Source: Bacteriovoracaceae bacterium
GTDB lineage: Bacteria; Bdellovibrionota; Bacteriovoracia; Bacteriovoracales; Bacteriovoracaceae
DNA length: 64,000 bases
Direction: 5' to 3'
Assembly (NCBI GenBank): GCA_021737405.1
Contig: JAIPEG010000003.1
Location: 186,001 to 250,000, forward strand
Shown: positions 34,769-43,999 of the stretch, one piece after another
How the letters are laid out: each line of letters opens with the position of its first letter
How positions within the stretch are numbered: the stretch's first letter is position 1
The notes under the pieces: generated by a model
Told to the model about the DNA's origin: nothing
The model's database searches: none
What the model saw: only the letters and a program-made list of their open reading frames with translations
Program-made: the position numbers and the translations under genes

Positions 34769-34816
34769 TAAAATTAGTAGCCCATTGGGCATAAGTTGTT
34801 TAAAATTAGTGCCCAT
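34769..34816 (+). repeat. Short direct repeat overlapping the M23 start codon
   Basis: TAAAATTAGTAGCCCAT (34769-34785) recurs as TAAAATTAGTGCCCAT (34801-34816), whose last bases hold the ATG at 34815. The first copy forms an inverted repeat, GCCCATTGGGC, at 34780-34790. It may be a local duplication; no role known. Confidence 0.55.
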
Positions 34817-35924
34817 GGATCGTTATTTTACCATTATGGTTGTCCCAGAAAGAGAGAAAGGTGTTAAATCCTTTCGAATTCCTCGTGTTGTCTTTCACGC
34901 GGCCCTCTTCTTTATAGTGATCTTTGTCGTTCTATTGGGCATTTTGACTTATGACTATTGGAAAATCTTACGACAAGTTTATGAAAATAAGCACCTTACG
35001 ATCGAGAACCGGCAATTAAAAGAGCAAGTCCAGCTCTTCCAAATGAAACTTAACACTTTAACAGAAGACTTAGAGCGTATTCATACCTTTGAAAAAAAGT
35101 TGCGCATCATTACAGGGATTGAAGAAGCTGACCTTACTCAAAGCATAAAAGGCTTGAGCACCGAGGATGAATACCCCCTTAATGAAACGGATGAGCAAGA
35201 TCCAGAGATTCCTAAAAAAGAAGAAGAAAAGAAGAAAGATAAGCAAACCAAAATCTTTGAAAATCTTGATCAATTAAAGACCTTTACTGAAGCGCCTGAG
35301 TACCAAAATCTCCAAGACCTCTATGAAAAAAAAATCGCAACAATTTTTGGTCTTCAAACAAGCTACTCCTACACCAAAGAATGGGGTGAACTAACAAAAC
35401 AATCTTTTAGCTTGGCCTCAGATTTTGCAGAATTTGATTATAAATTCTCTACGGTCAAAGGATTTGTTCAGAATTTAGAAGTTAATATACATAAGTTGGA
35501 TCAGTTTCTTTTAGATAAGGATTCTTTTTTGCGCTCTACCCCTACTCTTTTGCCAACCAAGGGTTGGTTAACAAGTTATTATGGGCCGCGCATCAGTCCT
35601 ACCTCTAAAAGACTGAGGATGCATGAAGGTGTTGATATTGGAGCCCGTTCAGGAACGCCCATTGTGGCGGCCGCTGATGGTCGAATTACCTTTGCCGGAA
35701 AAAAACCTGGTTTTGGTAACTTTGTACAAATTGATCATGGTTATGGTGTAGAAACTTTCTATGCCCATGCCAAGGGACTCTTCACAAAAAAAGGTCAAGT
35801 CGTAAAAAGAGGAGACCTTATTGCTTCTATCGGTAACACCGGTGCCTCCACAGGTCCACACTTACACTATGAAATTAGAGTAAATGGGACCCCAGTTGAT
35901 CCCTTATATTTTGTATTAGATTAA
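34815..35924 (+). CDS. Membrane-anchored M23 (LytM-type) peptidase
   Basis: The ATG at 34815 gives 369 residues: a short cytoplasmic part, one membrane helix (about residues 30-52), a coiled-coil (55-90), an acidic Lys/Glu linker, and the M23 domain with 'RMHEGVDIGARSGTPI', 'VQIDHGYGVETFYAHAKG' and 'TGPHLHYEIRVNG', so the zinc ligands are intact. It should cut peptidoglycan cross-bridges or act as an amidase activator. The start has no SD, and a 16-base near-repeat of its upstream sequence is found 32 bases earlier (34769-34785). Confidence 0.88.
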   Translation: MDRYFTIMVVPEREKGVKSFRIPRVVFHAALFFIVIFVVLLGILTYDYWKILRQVYENKHLTIENRQLKEQVQLFQMKLNTLTEDLERIHTFEKKLRIITGIEEADLTQSIKGLSTEDEYPLNETDEQDPEIPKKEEEKKKDKQTKIFENLDQLKTFTEAPEYQNLQDLYEKKIATIFGLQTSYSYTKEWGELTKQSFSLASDFAEFDYKFSTVKGFVQNLEVNIHKLDQFLLDKDSFLRSTPTLLPTKGWLTSYYGPRISPTSKRLRMHEGVDIGARSGTPIVAAADGRITFAGKKPGFGNFVQIDHGYGVETFYAHAKGLFTKKGQVVKRGDLIASIGNTGASTGPHLHYEIRVNGTPVDPLYFVLD

Positions 35925-35959
35925 ATTTTTTCCCCAAGTTTATTTGGGAGGAGTAAAAA

Positions 35960-38506
35960 ATGAACCCATTGCGCGCCATTTTTGGTTCGAAGAACGATCG
36001 TGACATCAAAAAAATGAAGCCTCTCGTAAAGCAAATTGGCTCTTATGAAGAACAGATAAAAAAGTTATCTGATGAGGAACTAAAAGCACAAACTCCAAAG
36101 TTTCGTAAAATGCTAAGTGAAGGGGCAACTCTTTCAGACATTCTTCCAGAAGCCTACGCTACCGTAAGGGAAGCTTCGGTAAGAGTTCTTGGTATGCGCC
36201 CTTATGATGTACAGCTCGTTGGTGGCATTGCCCTTTTTGAAGGAAATATTGCCGAGATGAAAACTGGTGAAGGTAAAACCCTTACAGCGGCCCTTCCCAT
36301 GTATCTTCATGGTCTAACTCAAAAAGGTGCCCACCTGGTCACAGTGAACGATTACCTTGCCCGTCGAGATGCAGAAGAAATGGTGGGTCCTCTTTACGAA
36401 TGGCTCGGCTTAACTGTTGGGGTCATCATTGCTGACATGGATGAAGAAGATAGGAAAAAAGCTTACCAAGCAGACATTACTTACGGAACCAATAATGAAT
36501 TCGCTTTTGATTATCTAAGAGACAACATGAAGTTTGATCTTGAGGACTACGTTCAGCGCGGCCACAACTATTGTATCGTCGATGAAGTTGACTCCATTCT
36601 TATCGATGAAGCCCGTACTCCCCTTTTGATCTCTGGTCCTAGTGAAGGAAAAACAGATCTTTACTACACGGCAAACGAAGTGATGCCAAAGCTTGTAAAG
36701 GAAGAGGATTATACGGTTGATGAAAAATCAAGAACGGCCACTTACACTGAAACGGGACTTGAAAAGATTCAGAAAATTTTAAAGATTGATGATCTTTTTA
36801 ATCTTCAGCACAACGACCTTCTTCACCATCTTAATCAGGCTCTTAAGGCCCATCATCTTTTTAAGAAGGACATTGACTATGTAATCAAAGAAGAAAAAGT
36901 TATCATTGTTGATGAGTTTACTGGCCGACTCAAAGACGGATCTCGTTGGAGTGATGGACTCCATCAAGCAGTAGAAGCAAAAGAAAATGTTCCTATCAAA
37001 TCAGAAAACCAAACTTTAGCTTCTGTTACTTTTCAAAATTATTTCCGTCTCTACGACAAGCTTGCCGGAATGACTGGTACTGCTGAAACTGAAGCAGAAG
37101 AATTTAGAAAGATTTATAAACTCGATGTTCTCGTCGTTCCCACAAATGTACCAATTGCTAGAATTGATGAGCCCGATGTTATCTATAAATCTAAAGAAGC
37201 AAAAACCAAGGCCGTCATAAAACTCGTGAGAGAGCTCAATGCAAAAGGACAGCCGATTCTTATTGGAACGAACTCAATTGATAGCTCCGAGCACTTTCAT
37301 AAGTCCCTTACCCAAGCGGGAATAAAGCACGAAATGCTAAACGCTAAAAATCACGAAAGAGAAGCACAAATCATTGTAAAAGCTGGTGAGATTGGCTCGG
37401 TTACGATTGCTACAAACATGGCAGGTCGAGGGACCGATATTAAAATCAATGATGAAGTGAAAGCTTTAGGTGGCCTTTATATTGTCGGAACTGAAAGAAA
37501 TGAAGCCCGTCGTATTGATAATCAACTTCGAGGCCGTTCTGGTCGACAAGGTGACCCAGGACATTCTAAGTTCTTCCTAAGCCTTGAAGACGATTTAATG
37601 AGAATCTTTGGTTCAGACCGTATTAAAGGCATGATGAATACTTTGGGTATGGAAGAAGACGAGCCCATTGAACACAAAATGATTTCAAATGCCATTGCCA
37701 AGTCTCAAAAGAAAGTTGAGGCCCATAACTTTGAAATAAGAAAACACCTTCTTCAATATGATGATGTCATGGGTGAGCAAAGAAGCGTTATCTATCGCCT
37801 TAGGCGCGATATATTGGCGGATCTTGCCAATGAGGAGCTCCTTCAAAACTTTATAGAAGATGTTAGTGAGTCCCTCATTGATGTTTACCGACCTGACAAA
37901 AAAGTTCCACTTGATTCTTGGAGCTGGGAAGATATGCAAACGGGCTTTCAAAATACCTTCCATACAGAGTTAAAAGTTACCCATGATGGCTGTATCAAAG
38001 AGGGCGATGGTGAGCCAGAAGTCTACTTTGCCAAAAAGGCAAAAGAGATTTTAGAAAAAAAATTTAGTCAGTATGATCCTGAGCAAGTTAAGCTTGCTCT
38101 AAGAGAAGTCCTACTCTCTACCTTTGACCAGCACTGGAAAGATCATCTTCAATCGATGGATCACATAAAAGAGGGCATCAACCTTAGGGCCTACGCTCAG
38201 AAGGACCCCCTTACAGAGTATAAGAGAGAGGCCTTTAATCTCTTTGAGGATATGCGAGGTGCTGTAAAGAAAGCTGTAGTGAACGCCATTTTTAGCGTCA
38301 AGCTCTACACTCAAGAAGAGATTGAACAGCTACAAAAGCGTCACCAAGAAGAACTTGAAAGACAACTTGCCGCCCATAAAGCTGCTCAAGAAATGGCAGA
38401 AGAAGCGAGAAGCCAACCAATCCAAAGGTCGACTAATAAGGTCGGAAGAAATGATGCTTGCCCTTGTGGCAGCGGAAAAAAATTCAAACACTGTCACGGG
38501 GCATAA
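35960..38506 (+). CDS. secA: Preprotein translocase ATPase SecA
   Basis: An 848-residue SecA that drives protein export through SecYEG. Seen in order: Walker A '[11 protein letters not shown]', DEAD-like '[21 protein letters not shown]', preprotein-binding domain, second NBD ('[12 protein letters not shown]', '[22 protein letters not shown]'), helical scaffold, and a C-terminal zinc SEC-C motif '[15 protein letters not shown]' for SecB/lipid binding. RBS GGAGGAG. Full length. Confidence 0.98.
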   Translation: MNPLRAIFGSKNDRDIKKMKPLVKQIGSYEEQIKKLSDEELKAQTPKFRKMLSEGATLSDILPEAYATVREASVRVLGMRPYDVQLVGGIALFEGNIAEMKTGEGKTLTAALPMYLHGLTQKGAHLVTVNDYLARRDAEEMVGPLYEWLGLTVGVIIADMDEEDRKKAYQADITYGTNNEFAFDYLRDNMKFDLEDYVQRGHNYCIVDEVDSILIDEARTPLLISGPSEGKTDLYYTANEVMPKLVKEEDYTVDEKSRTATYTETGLEKIQKILKIDDLFNLQHNDLLHHLNQALKAHHLFKKDIDYVIKEEKVIIVDEFTGRLKDGSRWSDGLHQAVEAKENVPIKSENQTLASVTFQNYFRLYDKLAGMTGTAETEAEEFRKIYKLDVLVVPTNVPIARIDEPDVIYKSKEAKTKAVIKLVRELNAKGQPILIGTNSIDSSEHFHKSLTQAGIKHEMLNAKNHEREAQIIVKAGEIGSVTIATNMAGRGTDIKINDEVKALGGLYIVGTERNEARRIDNQLRGRSGRQGDPGHSKFFLSLEDDLMRIFGSDRIKGMMNTLGMEEDEPIEHKMISNAIAKSQKKVEAHNFEIRKHLLQYDDVMGEQRSVIYRLRRDILADLANEELLQNFIEDVSESLIDVYRPDKKVPLDSWSWEDMQTGFQNTFHTELKVTHDGCIKEGDGEPEVYFAKKAKEILEKKFSQYDPEQVKLALREVLLSTFDQHWKDHLQSMDHIKEGINLRAYAQKDPLTEYKREAFNLFEDMRGAVKKAVVNAIFSVKLYTQEEIEQLQKRHQEELERQLAAHKAAQEMAEEARSQPIQRSTNKVGRNDACPCGSGKKFKHCHGA

Positions 38507-38548
38507 GCTTGCCCCAAGTGGGCACTAAGGTGTTATACTTAAAAGGGT

Positions 38549-40099
38549 ATGAGCACAGAAAATGATGACCAAAATGACGGTGAATGGGATGACCCCTCTG
38601 ATCTTACGAGACTAGAGGACTTGTCTGAATTTCTCCACCAAGATGACCCCGATGTTGAGGCACGCCTAAAGGCCGCAGACGACGATATTGTTGATACCCC
38701 ACCAAATCTTCCTGGTGAAGACCTCTTAGGTCTTGATGACTTAGATGGTGATCCTGACAATCTTGTTGAAGGGTCCGATAATGATTTCTCCAGTGAAGAT
38801 GTCACTAACCCTGATATGAACTTTACTGGTGAGCTTGAATCAACTCCACTAGAAAATGAAGATGAAACAGAACCTGATTCCTATGAATTTAACAGTGAAG
38901 ATTCCGAGGACGACCAATTCGTAAGTACAGAGGAAGAGACGAGCTTTGGATCAAGTGATGACCTCTTCAATGCAACAAATGATGACCAAGAAGATAATGA
39001 TCCTCTCGACACACAGTCTTTCGATGAAGATGAAGAAGACTCTTCAGCAAGTTTTTTAGAAGAAGAAACTGAAGAAGATTACACGGGAGAGAGTTTCTCA
39101 ATAGAAGAAGATAGTAATGAACTTGGACAAAACTTTACTGAGGAAAATGAAGAAGAAGAACTCACTGATTCCTACAGTAACTCTCCTCAGGACTTTGCCC
39201 TCCCCGACCCAAAAGAGTTAGAGGACCCTCCTTTTATAACAGCAGCGACTCAACCAGAGAGTTCTACTAATTACGCTCCTCGCGAAAATTTTCAAGACTT
39301 ACGCGATTTTGGAAATGCCATCACTTATGGAGTTGTGACCACAGGAGGAAATCCTCCTTATAGTTTGATTTTACGCCAAATTAAATTTGAAGAAGACGCG
39401 GAAGATATAAAAATTGTTTTACGAGAGCATGGCCTATTAAGTGACGATAATGAAGAGACGATTGATCAGGGTCTGGATCAAGGAAGTTTATTAATTTCTC
39501 AAATTAGTGAATACTCCGCGATTTATTTGGCGCATAAACTCAGGCGTTTTGATGTTGAGATGAGAATTGGTCTAAGTGACCAACTCCACCCTTCAAAATC
39601 CTATTCTCGAGAAGGAAGAGGTCTCGTTAGTAAATTTAATCTTCATCAAAATAAATCGGAGTCTCTTACAACCATCAACTCAGAAGTCGACATTGAAGAC
39701 ATAAAGATCACGACCACTCCTACTGTTGATGGGTATAACATTCATCGCTATATTGAGGTGATCACAAGTCACTCCATCGTAGAAGAAGATGAACTTAAAA
39801 GACTTCATGACCTCAATCAAAACAGTGAACCTACTGACGATGAGGGTGACCTTCGAGACATAATGGAACAATTCCCAAAAGAAGAATCAGCCTTTGATCA
39901 GTATGATTTGGGAATCAACGAAGTTTATAAAGAGTTAGTTGTCGAGCTTCGAAATGAAGCCTTTAAGCTTGAGGCCAATGCGGTGGTTGGAGTCAATTTT
40001 ACGATTACCCCTCTAATGTTTCGAACAGGAAATACGTCTTCTACTCAATATAAAATCACCTGCTCTGGTAACGCCGTTTGGGTAGTGGATCAACAATAA
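38549..40099 (+). CDS. Acidic protein with C-terminal YbjQ-like (UPF0145) domain
   Basis: A 516-residue protein with no signal peptide. Residues 1-215 are almost all Asp/Glu/Ser/Asn with few hydrophobics, probably disordered. The C-terminal part has 'IKITTTPTVDGYNIHRYIEVITSHSIV' and 'ELVVELRNEAFKLEANAVVGVNFTI', matching the YbjQ/UPF0145 pentamer-forming domain ('TTT..I.GY.I..YLGIV', 'A..LGANAVVGV'). The middle part (about 240-360) is a separate unknown domain. YbjQ proteins were suggested to bind heavy metals, without firm proof. The gene follows secA by 42 bases; a TATACT lies at 38532. Confidence 0.65.
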   Translation: MSTENDDQNDGEWDDPSDLTRLEDLSEFLHQDDPDVEARLKAADDDIVDTPPNLPGEDLLGLDDLDGDPDNLVEGSDNDFSSEDVTNPDMNFTGELESTPLENEDETEPDSYEFNSEDSEDDQFVSTEEETSFGSSDDLFNATNDDQEDNDPLDTQSFDEDEEDSSASFLEEETEEDYTGESFSIEEDSNELGQNFTEENEEEELTDSYSNSPQDFALPDPKELEDPPFITAATQPESSTNYAPRENFQDLRDFGNAITYGVVTTGGNPPYSLILRQIKFEEDAEDIKIVLREHGLLSDDNEETIDQGLDQGSLLISQISEYSAIYLAHKLRRFDVEMRIGLSDQLHPSKSYSREGRGLVSKFNLHQNKSESLTTINSEVDIEDIKITTTPTVDGYNIHRYIEVITSHSIVEEDELKRLHDLNQNSEPTDDEGDLRDIMEQFPKEESAFDQYDLGINEVYKELVVELRNEAFKLEANAVVGVNFTITPLMFRTGNTSSTQYKITCSGNAVWVVDQQ

Positions 40100-40102
40100 T
40101 TG

Positions 40103-41503
40103 ATGAAGAACTTTTCTGAAAAATCTCAATTAAAGAATCTCCCTCCGCACCTTCCAGTGATGATCATTGGTGGTGGGATTGCAGGAGCAGGAGTCTTTAG
40201 GGACTTATCCCTTCACAATATTCCCTGTGCACTAATCGACATTAAGGACTTCACTTCACAGACAAGTCAATCAAGTTCAAAAATGCTCCATGGTGGAATT
40301 CGCTATTTAGAAAACCTCGATTTTGCCCTAGTCTGGGAAGCACTTCATGAGAAAAATCTCTGGTTAAAGCTAACCCCTCACCTTGCCTACCCAGAAAAAT
40401 TCTATCTCCCCGTTTATAAAAGTAGCCTAAGACCACTTTGGATGGTTCGTATGGGTCTACTCCTATATGATGCACTCTCAAGTTTTCAAAATCTCCCCCA
40501 TGAAGTTGCCTCTGTTGAAAAGACACTCGATCGATTTCCAACTTTAAAGAAAGTTGGTTTGACAGGCTCGGGCGTTTATTCCGATGCTGTCGTAGATGAT
40601 GCAAAACTTACCCTTGAGTGCATCTATGATGGAATGGTTAGTAAAAACTCCTATGCCTGTAATCATACTTCTCTGGTAAATTGCATTAAAAAAGGTAGTG
40701 GCTACCTTGTTACTTTAAAAGATGAGTTGACTGGAGAACAAAGAGATATCGCTTGTGATCATCTCATCTTCACAACAGGACCCTTTACAGATAATTTACT
40801 TAAGAGACTTGATCTCTTTCCCTGGATTCCAAAGCTCATGCTGAGTCGTGGCTCTCATTTATGGTTTAAAAATGACATGCTAAAAGCGAAGGGCCCTATG
40901 GTCCTCACTCCCAAGGATGGTAGAGTCATTTTTGTGATTCCACAAAAAGATAAAACTCTTGTTGGAACCACTGAAGTGCCCGGGGACGCTAGTTTTGATC
41001 AAATGCCCTCTGATGCAGAAGTTAATTATCTCTTAGATAACCTTAAAGACTTTTTTCCTCAATCAGATATCTCTGAAGATCATATTCTCGGAAAATTTGC
41101 AGGTGTTAGACCTTTAGTAAAGGAAGACCCTAATGCCACCCTTGGAAAAGTCGCAAGAGATCACAAAGTCTACCAACCTGAAGAAAACATATTTATTCTA
41201 CTTGGGGGCAAATACACAACATTTAGAATTATGGCCCAAGATGTTGTCAGACCTCTTCTTCATAAAATGAAGATGGCCTATAGGGATGATCTTACTCTCA
41301 GGCCCTTAAGAAGAGAGAGTCATGTCTTACCATGGAAGGATTTCTCTCTAACAAAAGAGCTCATTGAAAAGATTTTAGTAGATGAATTTCCTAAAACTGA
41401 AGAAGATCTCATTTACCGAAGACTTGGCTTTAATAGTGAAAAGGAGTACAACCAGATGAAAAAACAAATTGATAATCTAAACCTAAACTTACCTTGGTCA
41501 TGA
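40103..41503 (+). CDS. glpD: FAD-dependent glycerol-3-phosphate dehydrogenase
   Basis: A 466-residue protein (ATG 40103; TTG at 40100 is unneeded). It has the N-terminal FAD motif 'IIGGGIAGAGVFRDL', the family block 'TSQSSSKMLHGGIRYLE', and 'VIFVIPQKDKTLVGTTEVPGD'. It oxidises glycerol-3-phosphate to DHAP, passing electrons to quinone. It is about 35 residues shorter than E. coli GlpD, at the C-terminal helical domain. No glpK or glpF nearby. Its stop overlaps the FecR gene start (ATGA). Confidence 0.85.
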   Translation: MKNFSEKSQLKNLPPHLPVMIIGGGIAGAGVFRDLSLHNIPCALIDIKDFTSQTSQSSSKMLHGGIRYLENLDFALVWEALHEKNLWLKLTPHLAYPEKFYLPVYKSSLRPLWMVRMGLLLYDALSSFQNLPHEVASVEKTLDRFPTLKKVGLTGSGVYSDAVVDDAKLTLECIYDGMVSKNSYACNHTSLVNCIKKGSGYLVTLKDELTGEQRDIACDHLIFTTGPFTDNLLKRLDLFPWIPKLMLSRGSHLWFKNDMLKAKGPMVLTPKDGRVIFVIPQKDKTLVGTTEVPGDASFDQMPSDAEVNYLLDNLKDFFPQSDISEDHILGKFAGVRPLVKEDPNATLGKVARDHKVYQPEENIFILLGGKYTTFRIMAQDVVRPLLHKMKMAYRDDLTLRPLRRESHVLPWKDFSLTKELIEKILVDEFPKTEEDLIYRRLGFNSEKEYNQMKKQIDNLNLNLPWS

Positions 41504-42141
41504 AAACACTAATCATTGTATATCTTTCTCTCCTTTCAACACTCACTTTTTCTCAAGGACAGATATTAAAAGTTATTGGGGACGTAAAAGTTGCCGGAAA
41601 AGTGGTTAAAACGGGAGCCTTTTTTAGAGAGTCCCAAACCTTAACAACGGGATCAAAATCTTTGGCCCTCGTTCGTTTTTCAACAGGTAGTACCCTAAAG
41701 ATCAATGAAAACTCTTCCCTACGCCTTCAACAAAGAAACCCCAAAAAGAGTATAACGACATTCAGACTCCTAAAAGGAAGTTCCTTCTTTAGTAAAGATC
41801 CAACGAAAATTGAAAAGATGAATGTGTTGGCCAAAAATGTTTCGATGGGAGTTAGAGGGACCGTATTCTTTGTCGCATTCGGACAAAAGGCCGAGGAAGA
41901 TGTTTACATGTGTGTTCATAAAGGAAAAGTCCTTATCAAAGGTTCTGAACAAAAGAAGGCCACTGTCGTTAAGGCGGGTAAGGGAGTCGTGGTAGCGAAG
42001 GGGAAGAAATCAAGCACACCAATGACTCTTCCTGGGACTGAGTCTCTTAACTGGAACTTTGACCCTAACTCCACTGAACTCATCAATAAGGCAAAGATTG
42101 ATGAGAACTATCAAGATCCGATTCAAAGAGATTATGACTAA
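41500..42141 (+). CDS. Exported FecR-domain protein
   Basis: The ATG at 41500 overlaps the glpD stop and gives 213 residues. A signal peptide (1-20) is followed by a FecR domain over nearly the whole length: 'GDVKVAGKVVKTG', 'ALVRFSTGSTLKINENSSLRL', 'VSMGVRGTVFFVAFG'. There is no membrane helix beyond the signal, so it is a free periplasmic FecR module, not an anti-sigma factor of the classical kind. It overlaps the barrel gene at 42134 by 8 bases, pairing FecR with a barrel as in the fused protein at 26935-28842. Confidence 0.8.
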   Translation: MKTLIIVYLSLLSTLTFSQGQILKVIGDVKVAGKVVKTGAFFRESQTLTTGSKSLALVRFSTGSTLKINENSSLRLQQRNPKKSITTFRLLKGSSFFSKDPTKIEKMNVLAKNVSMGVRGTVFFVAFGQKAEEDVYMCVHKGKVLIKGSEQKKATVVKAGKGVVVAKGKKSSTPMTLPGTESLNWNFDPNSTELINKAKIDENYQDPIQRDYD

Positions 42142-42871
42142 AGAACTTCTACTGATCTTTATCACTCTCTCTTCTTTTGGGGCCAACGCTGCTTTATTTC
42201 CAAAAGATCAAAATTCGACAAACTCGTCTCTTAGTCTAAATGCCTTTATCAAACATACGGAGGATTGGACAACAAGTCTTCAAATTCGTCTTCAAGACAA
42301 TGAAGACTTAAGTGATCAAAAGTCTATTCAACTTGGTGTTCGCTATAATTTAGCGCCACAATGGAAGACAGGGCTCTTCATTCGTAAAGACTATGGTCTA
42401 CGACATAACGAGGATTGGGTCTGGAAGTCTAGAGGTAACTACTCATGGCTTGATACAAAAAAACGAGATGAAGACAGCATTATTCCCTTTATTCAGTACA
42501 AAGTTCGCTTAAGCTCTTTTAAAGGAATGGCCTACAAATTAAGAATTCACTATCGCCACAATACCTTTAATCAACAAGAAGATATTTTTTTTAGAACAGG
42601 TTTCATTAACATCCTTCCCGCCAATTTCATCATGATTAATCAAATCAACATGACAATGCCCACCAATTATTCTCAACGATTTATAACCTATTATGGATAC
42701 TACTTCTCTTTAGCTTGGAGCATGAAACCAAATATTACGATCGGCCCCGAGTTTTCATTTAATCACCAATTTTGGAATGAATCGGTTGCCTTTAGAATGA
42801 GAGAAAATGATGTTTTTGAGGTTAAAAATCAAAACCTTCGCTCCGGAATTGTCCTTAACTCCTACTTTTAA
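42134..42871 (+). CDS. Outer-membrane beta-barrel protein
   Basis: The ATG at 42134 sits in the stop region of the FecR gene and gives 245 residues with a signal peptide ending 'FGANA'. The rest alternates aromatic and polar residues with strand-turn patterns and ends in 'NLRSGIVLNSYF', a barrel-type last strand. It somewhat resembles DUF2490-type outer-membrane proteins. Probably a partner of the FecR protein. It ends directly against the oppositely oriented gene at 42872. Confidence 0.65.
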   Translation: MTKELLLIFITLSSFGANAALFPKDQNSTNSSLSLNAFIKHTEDWTTSLQIRLQDNEDLSDQKSIQLGVRYNLAPQWKTGLFIRKDYGLRHNEDWVWKSRGNYSWLDTKKRDEDSIIPFIQYKVRLSSFKGMAYKLRIHYRHNTFNQQEDIFFRTGFINILPANFIMINQINMTMPTNYSQRFITYYGYYFSLAWSMKPNITIGPEFSFNHQFWNESVAFRMRENDVFEVKNQNLRSGIVLNSYF

Positions 42872-43987
42872 TTAAAAACGATAACTTAAACCAAGAAGTA
42901 AACGAGGGCCAGAGACGACCTTTGTGAAACTATCTGTATCATCAAACTGATAGCTCTCACTCCTTCTATAGAAGTCAATCATCGCCCGTGCCCCAAAGCC
43001 CTGGCGAGTGTAATACTTGATTCCGGTGGCAAGTGATAGAAAACTGGAACTTCCATCAAGTGTATTACTGGTTTGGGCACTATTATTACTTAAGACATCG
43101 ATTGTATCTGTTACAGAACCCACTCCAAGAGAGACTCCCGCAAATCCAATTAAGCGATTATACGACAACGCTGGAGCTATATAGTGAAAGTGCGCCCCCA
43201 CTCCATACTCAGTTACTGAAGTCGTTGTTTGCTGACCCTGGGCCGAAGTTATTGAATTTGAAGAGCTATGAAAGAGAGCAAAGAAGCTCACTTTTGAGAG
43301 AAAACTATTGGGGTTATTAAAGTATTTTTCAAGCCCTAAACTAAAATCGATATTAGCGTCTTGACCCACAAATGAGCCAGCGTCCCCTTCATCCACACTA
43401 GAAGAGAGTGAATTAAAATGAATCAAACCATAAGCTTCCAGCGTCTTATCAGGGGTCAACCCAGGTCCTTCAACAACGGGAAAGCCTGCCATATCAACAG
43501 TTCCAAGCGAGTCGAGTTCACGTTTTTCATCATCATTTAGACCGATTCCCCGAACTCTTGCTGGAGCAGTACCACGAGAATCACCTCTTAATGTCATGAC
43601 TTCAGTTCCGGCCGTCATTGTGGCATTAGATTCGTCATATAAACTGCGACTAGGATCAGTTGTGGTATTTAAAGGTGACGTAATTTTTATGTTTACGACA
43701 CTATCAGGAATCATTCTACTGTCATTAATAATGCGGTAAATACTCCAAATACTTCTTGTCGGAGAGGCCTTAACAACAGAACCTCTTGCGATAACACCAG
43801 TGGTGAGAAAAAATTTAGCGTGATCCCCAACAACAATCCCATCTTCAAGCCCTCTATTAAGGAGAACCGTCTTTTTTGTTCGAGAGACTTTTAAAAATCT
43901 GGTTGTGAGTTTCTCATCAAGCTCTAATGCATTCGTCGATTGAAAACAAATAATCAAAACAGAGAGTAGAGAAAAAGCTAGCTTCAT
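42872..43987 (-). CDS. Envelope protein with FlgT/GD-type N domain and barrel end
   Basis: A 371-residue protein with a signal peptide (1-20). The N-terminal domain has 'KTVLLNRGLEDGIVVGDHAKFFLTTGVIARG', a small strand domain also found in its upstream neighbour (44000-45550). A Thr/Ser-rich middle follows, then about 190 residues of barrel-like strands ending 'GLSYRF'. The last residue Phe suits BamA-dependent insertion. It lies 12 bases downstream of its paralogue. No characterised relative known to me. Confidence 0.6.
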   Translation of the reverse strand: MKLAFSLLSVLIICFQSTNALELDEKLTTRFLKVSRTKKTVLLNRGLEDGIVVGDHAKFFLTTGVIARGSVVKASPTRSIWSIYRIINDSRMIPDSVVNIKITSPLNTTTDPSRSLYDESNATMTAGTEVMTLRGDSRGTAPARVRGIGLNDDEKRELDSLGTVDMAGFPVVEGPGLTPDKTLEAYGLIHFNSLSSSVDEGDAGSFVGQDANIDFSLGLEKYFNNPNSFLSKVSFFALFHSSSNSITSAQGQQTTTSVTEYGVGAHFHYIAPALSYNRLIGFAGVSLGVGSVTDTIDVLSNNSAQTSNTLDGSSSFLSLATGIKYYTRQGFGARAMIDFYRRSESYQFDDTDSFTKVVSGPRLLLGLSYRF

Positions 43988-43999
43988 TATTCTTCCCTT

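Noticed and set aside
38510-38524. TGCCC-CAAGT-GGGCA hairpin after secA
   Set aside because: Only 5 bp and no T-run, so not a terminator.
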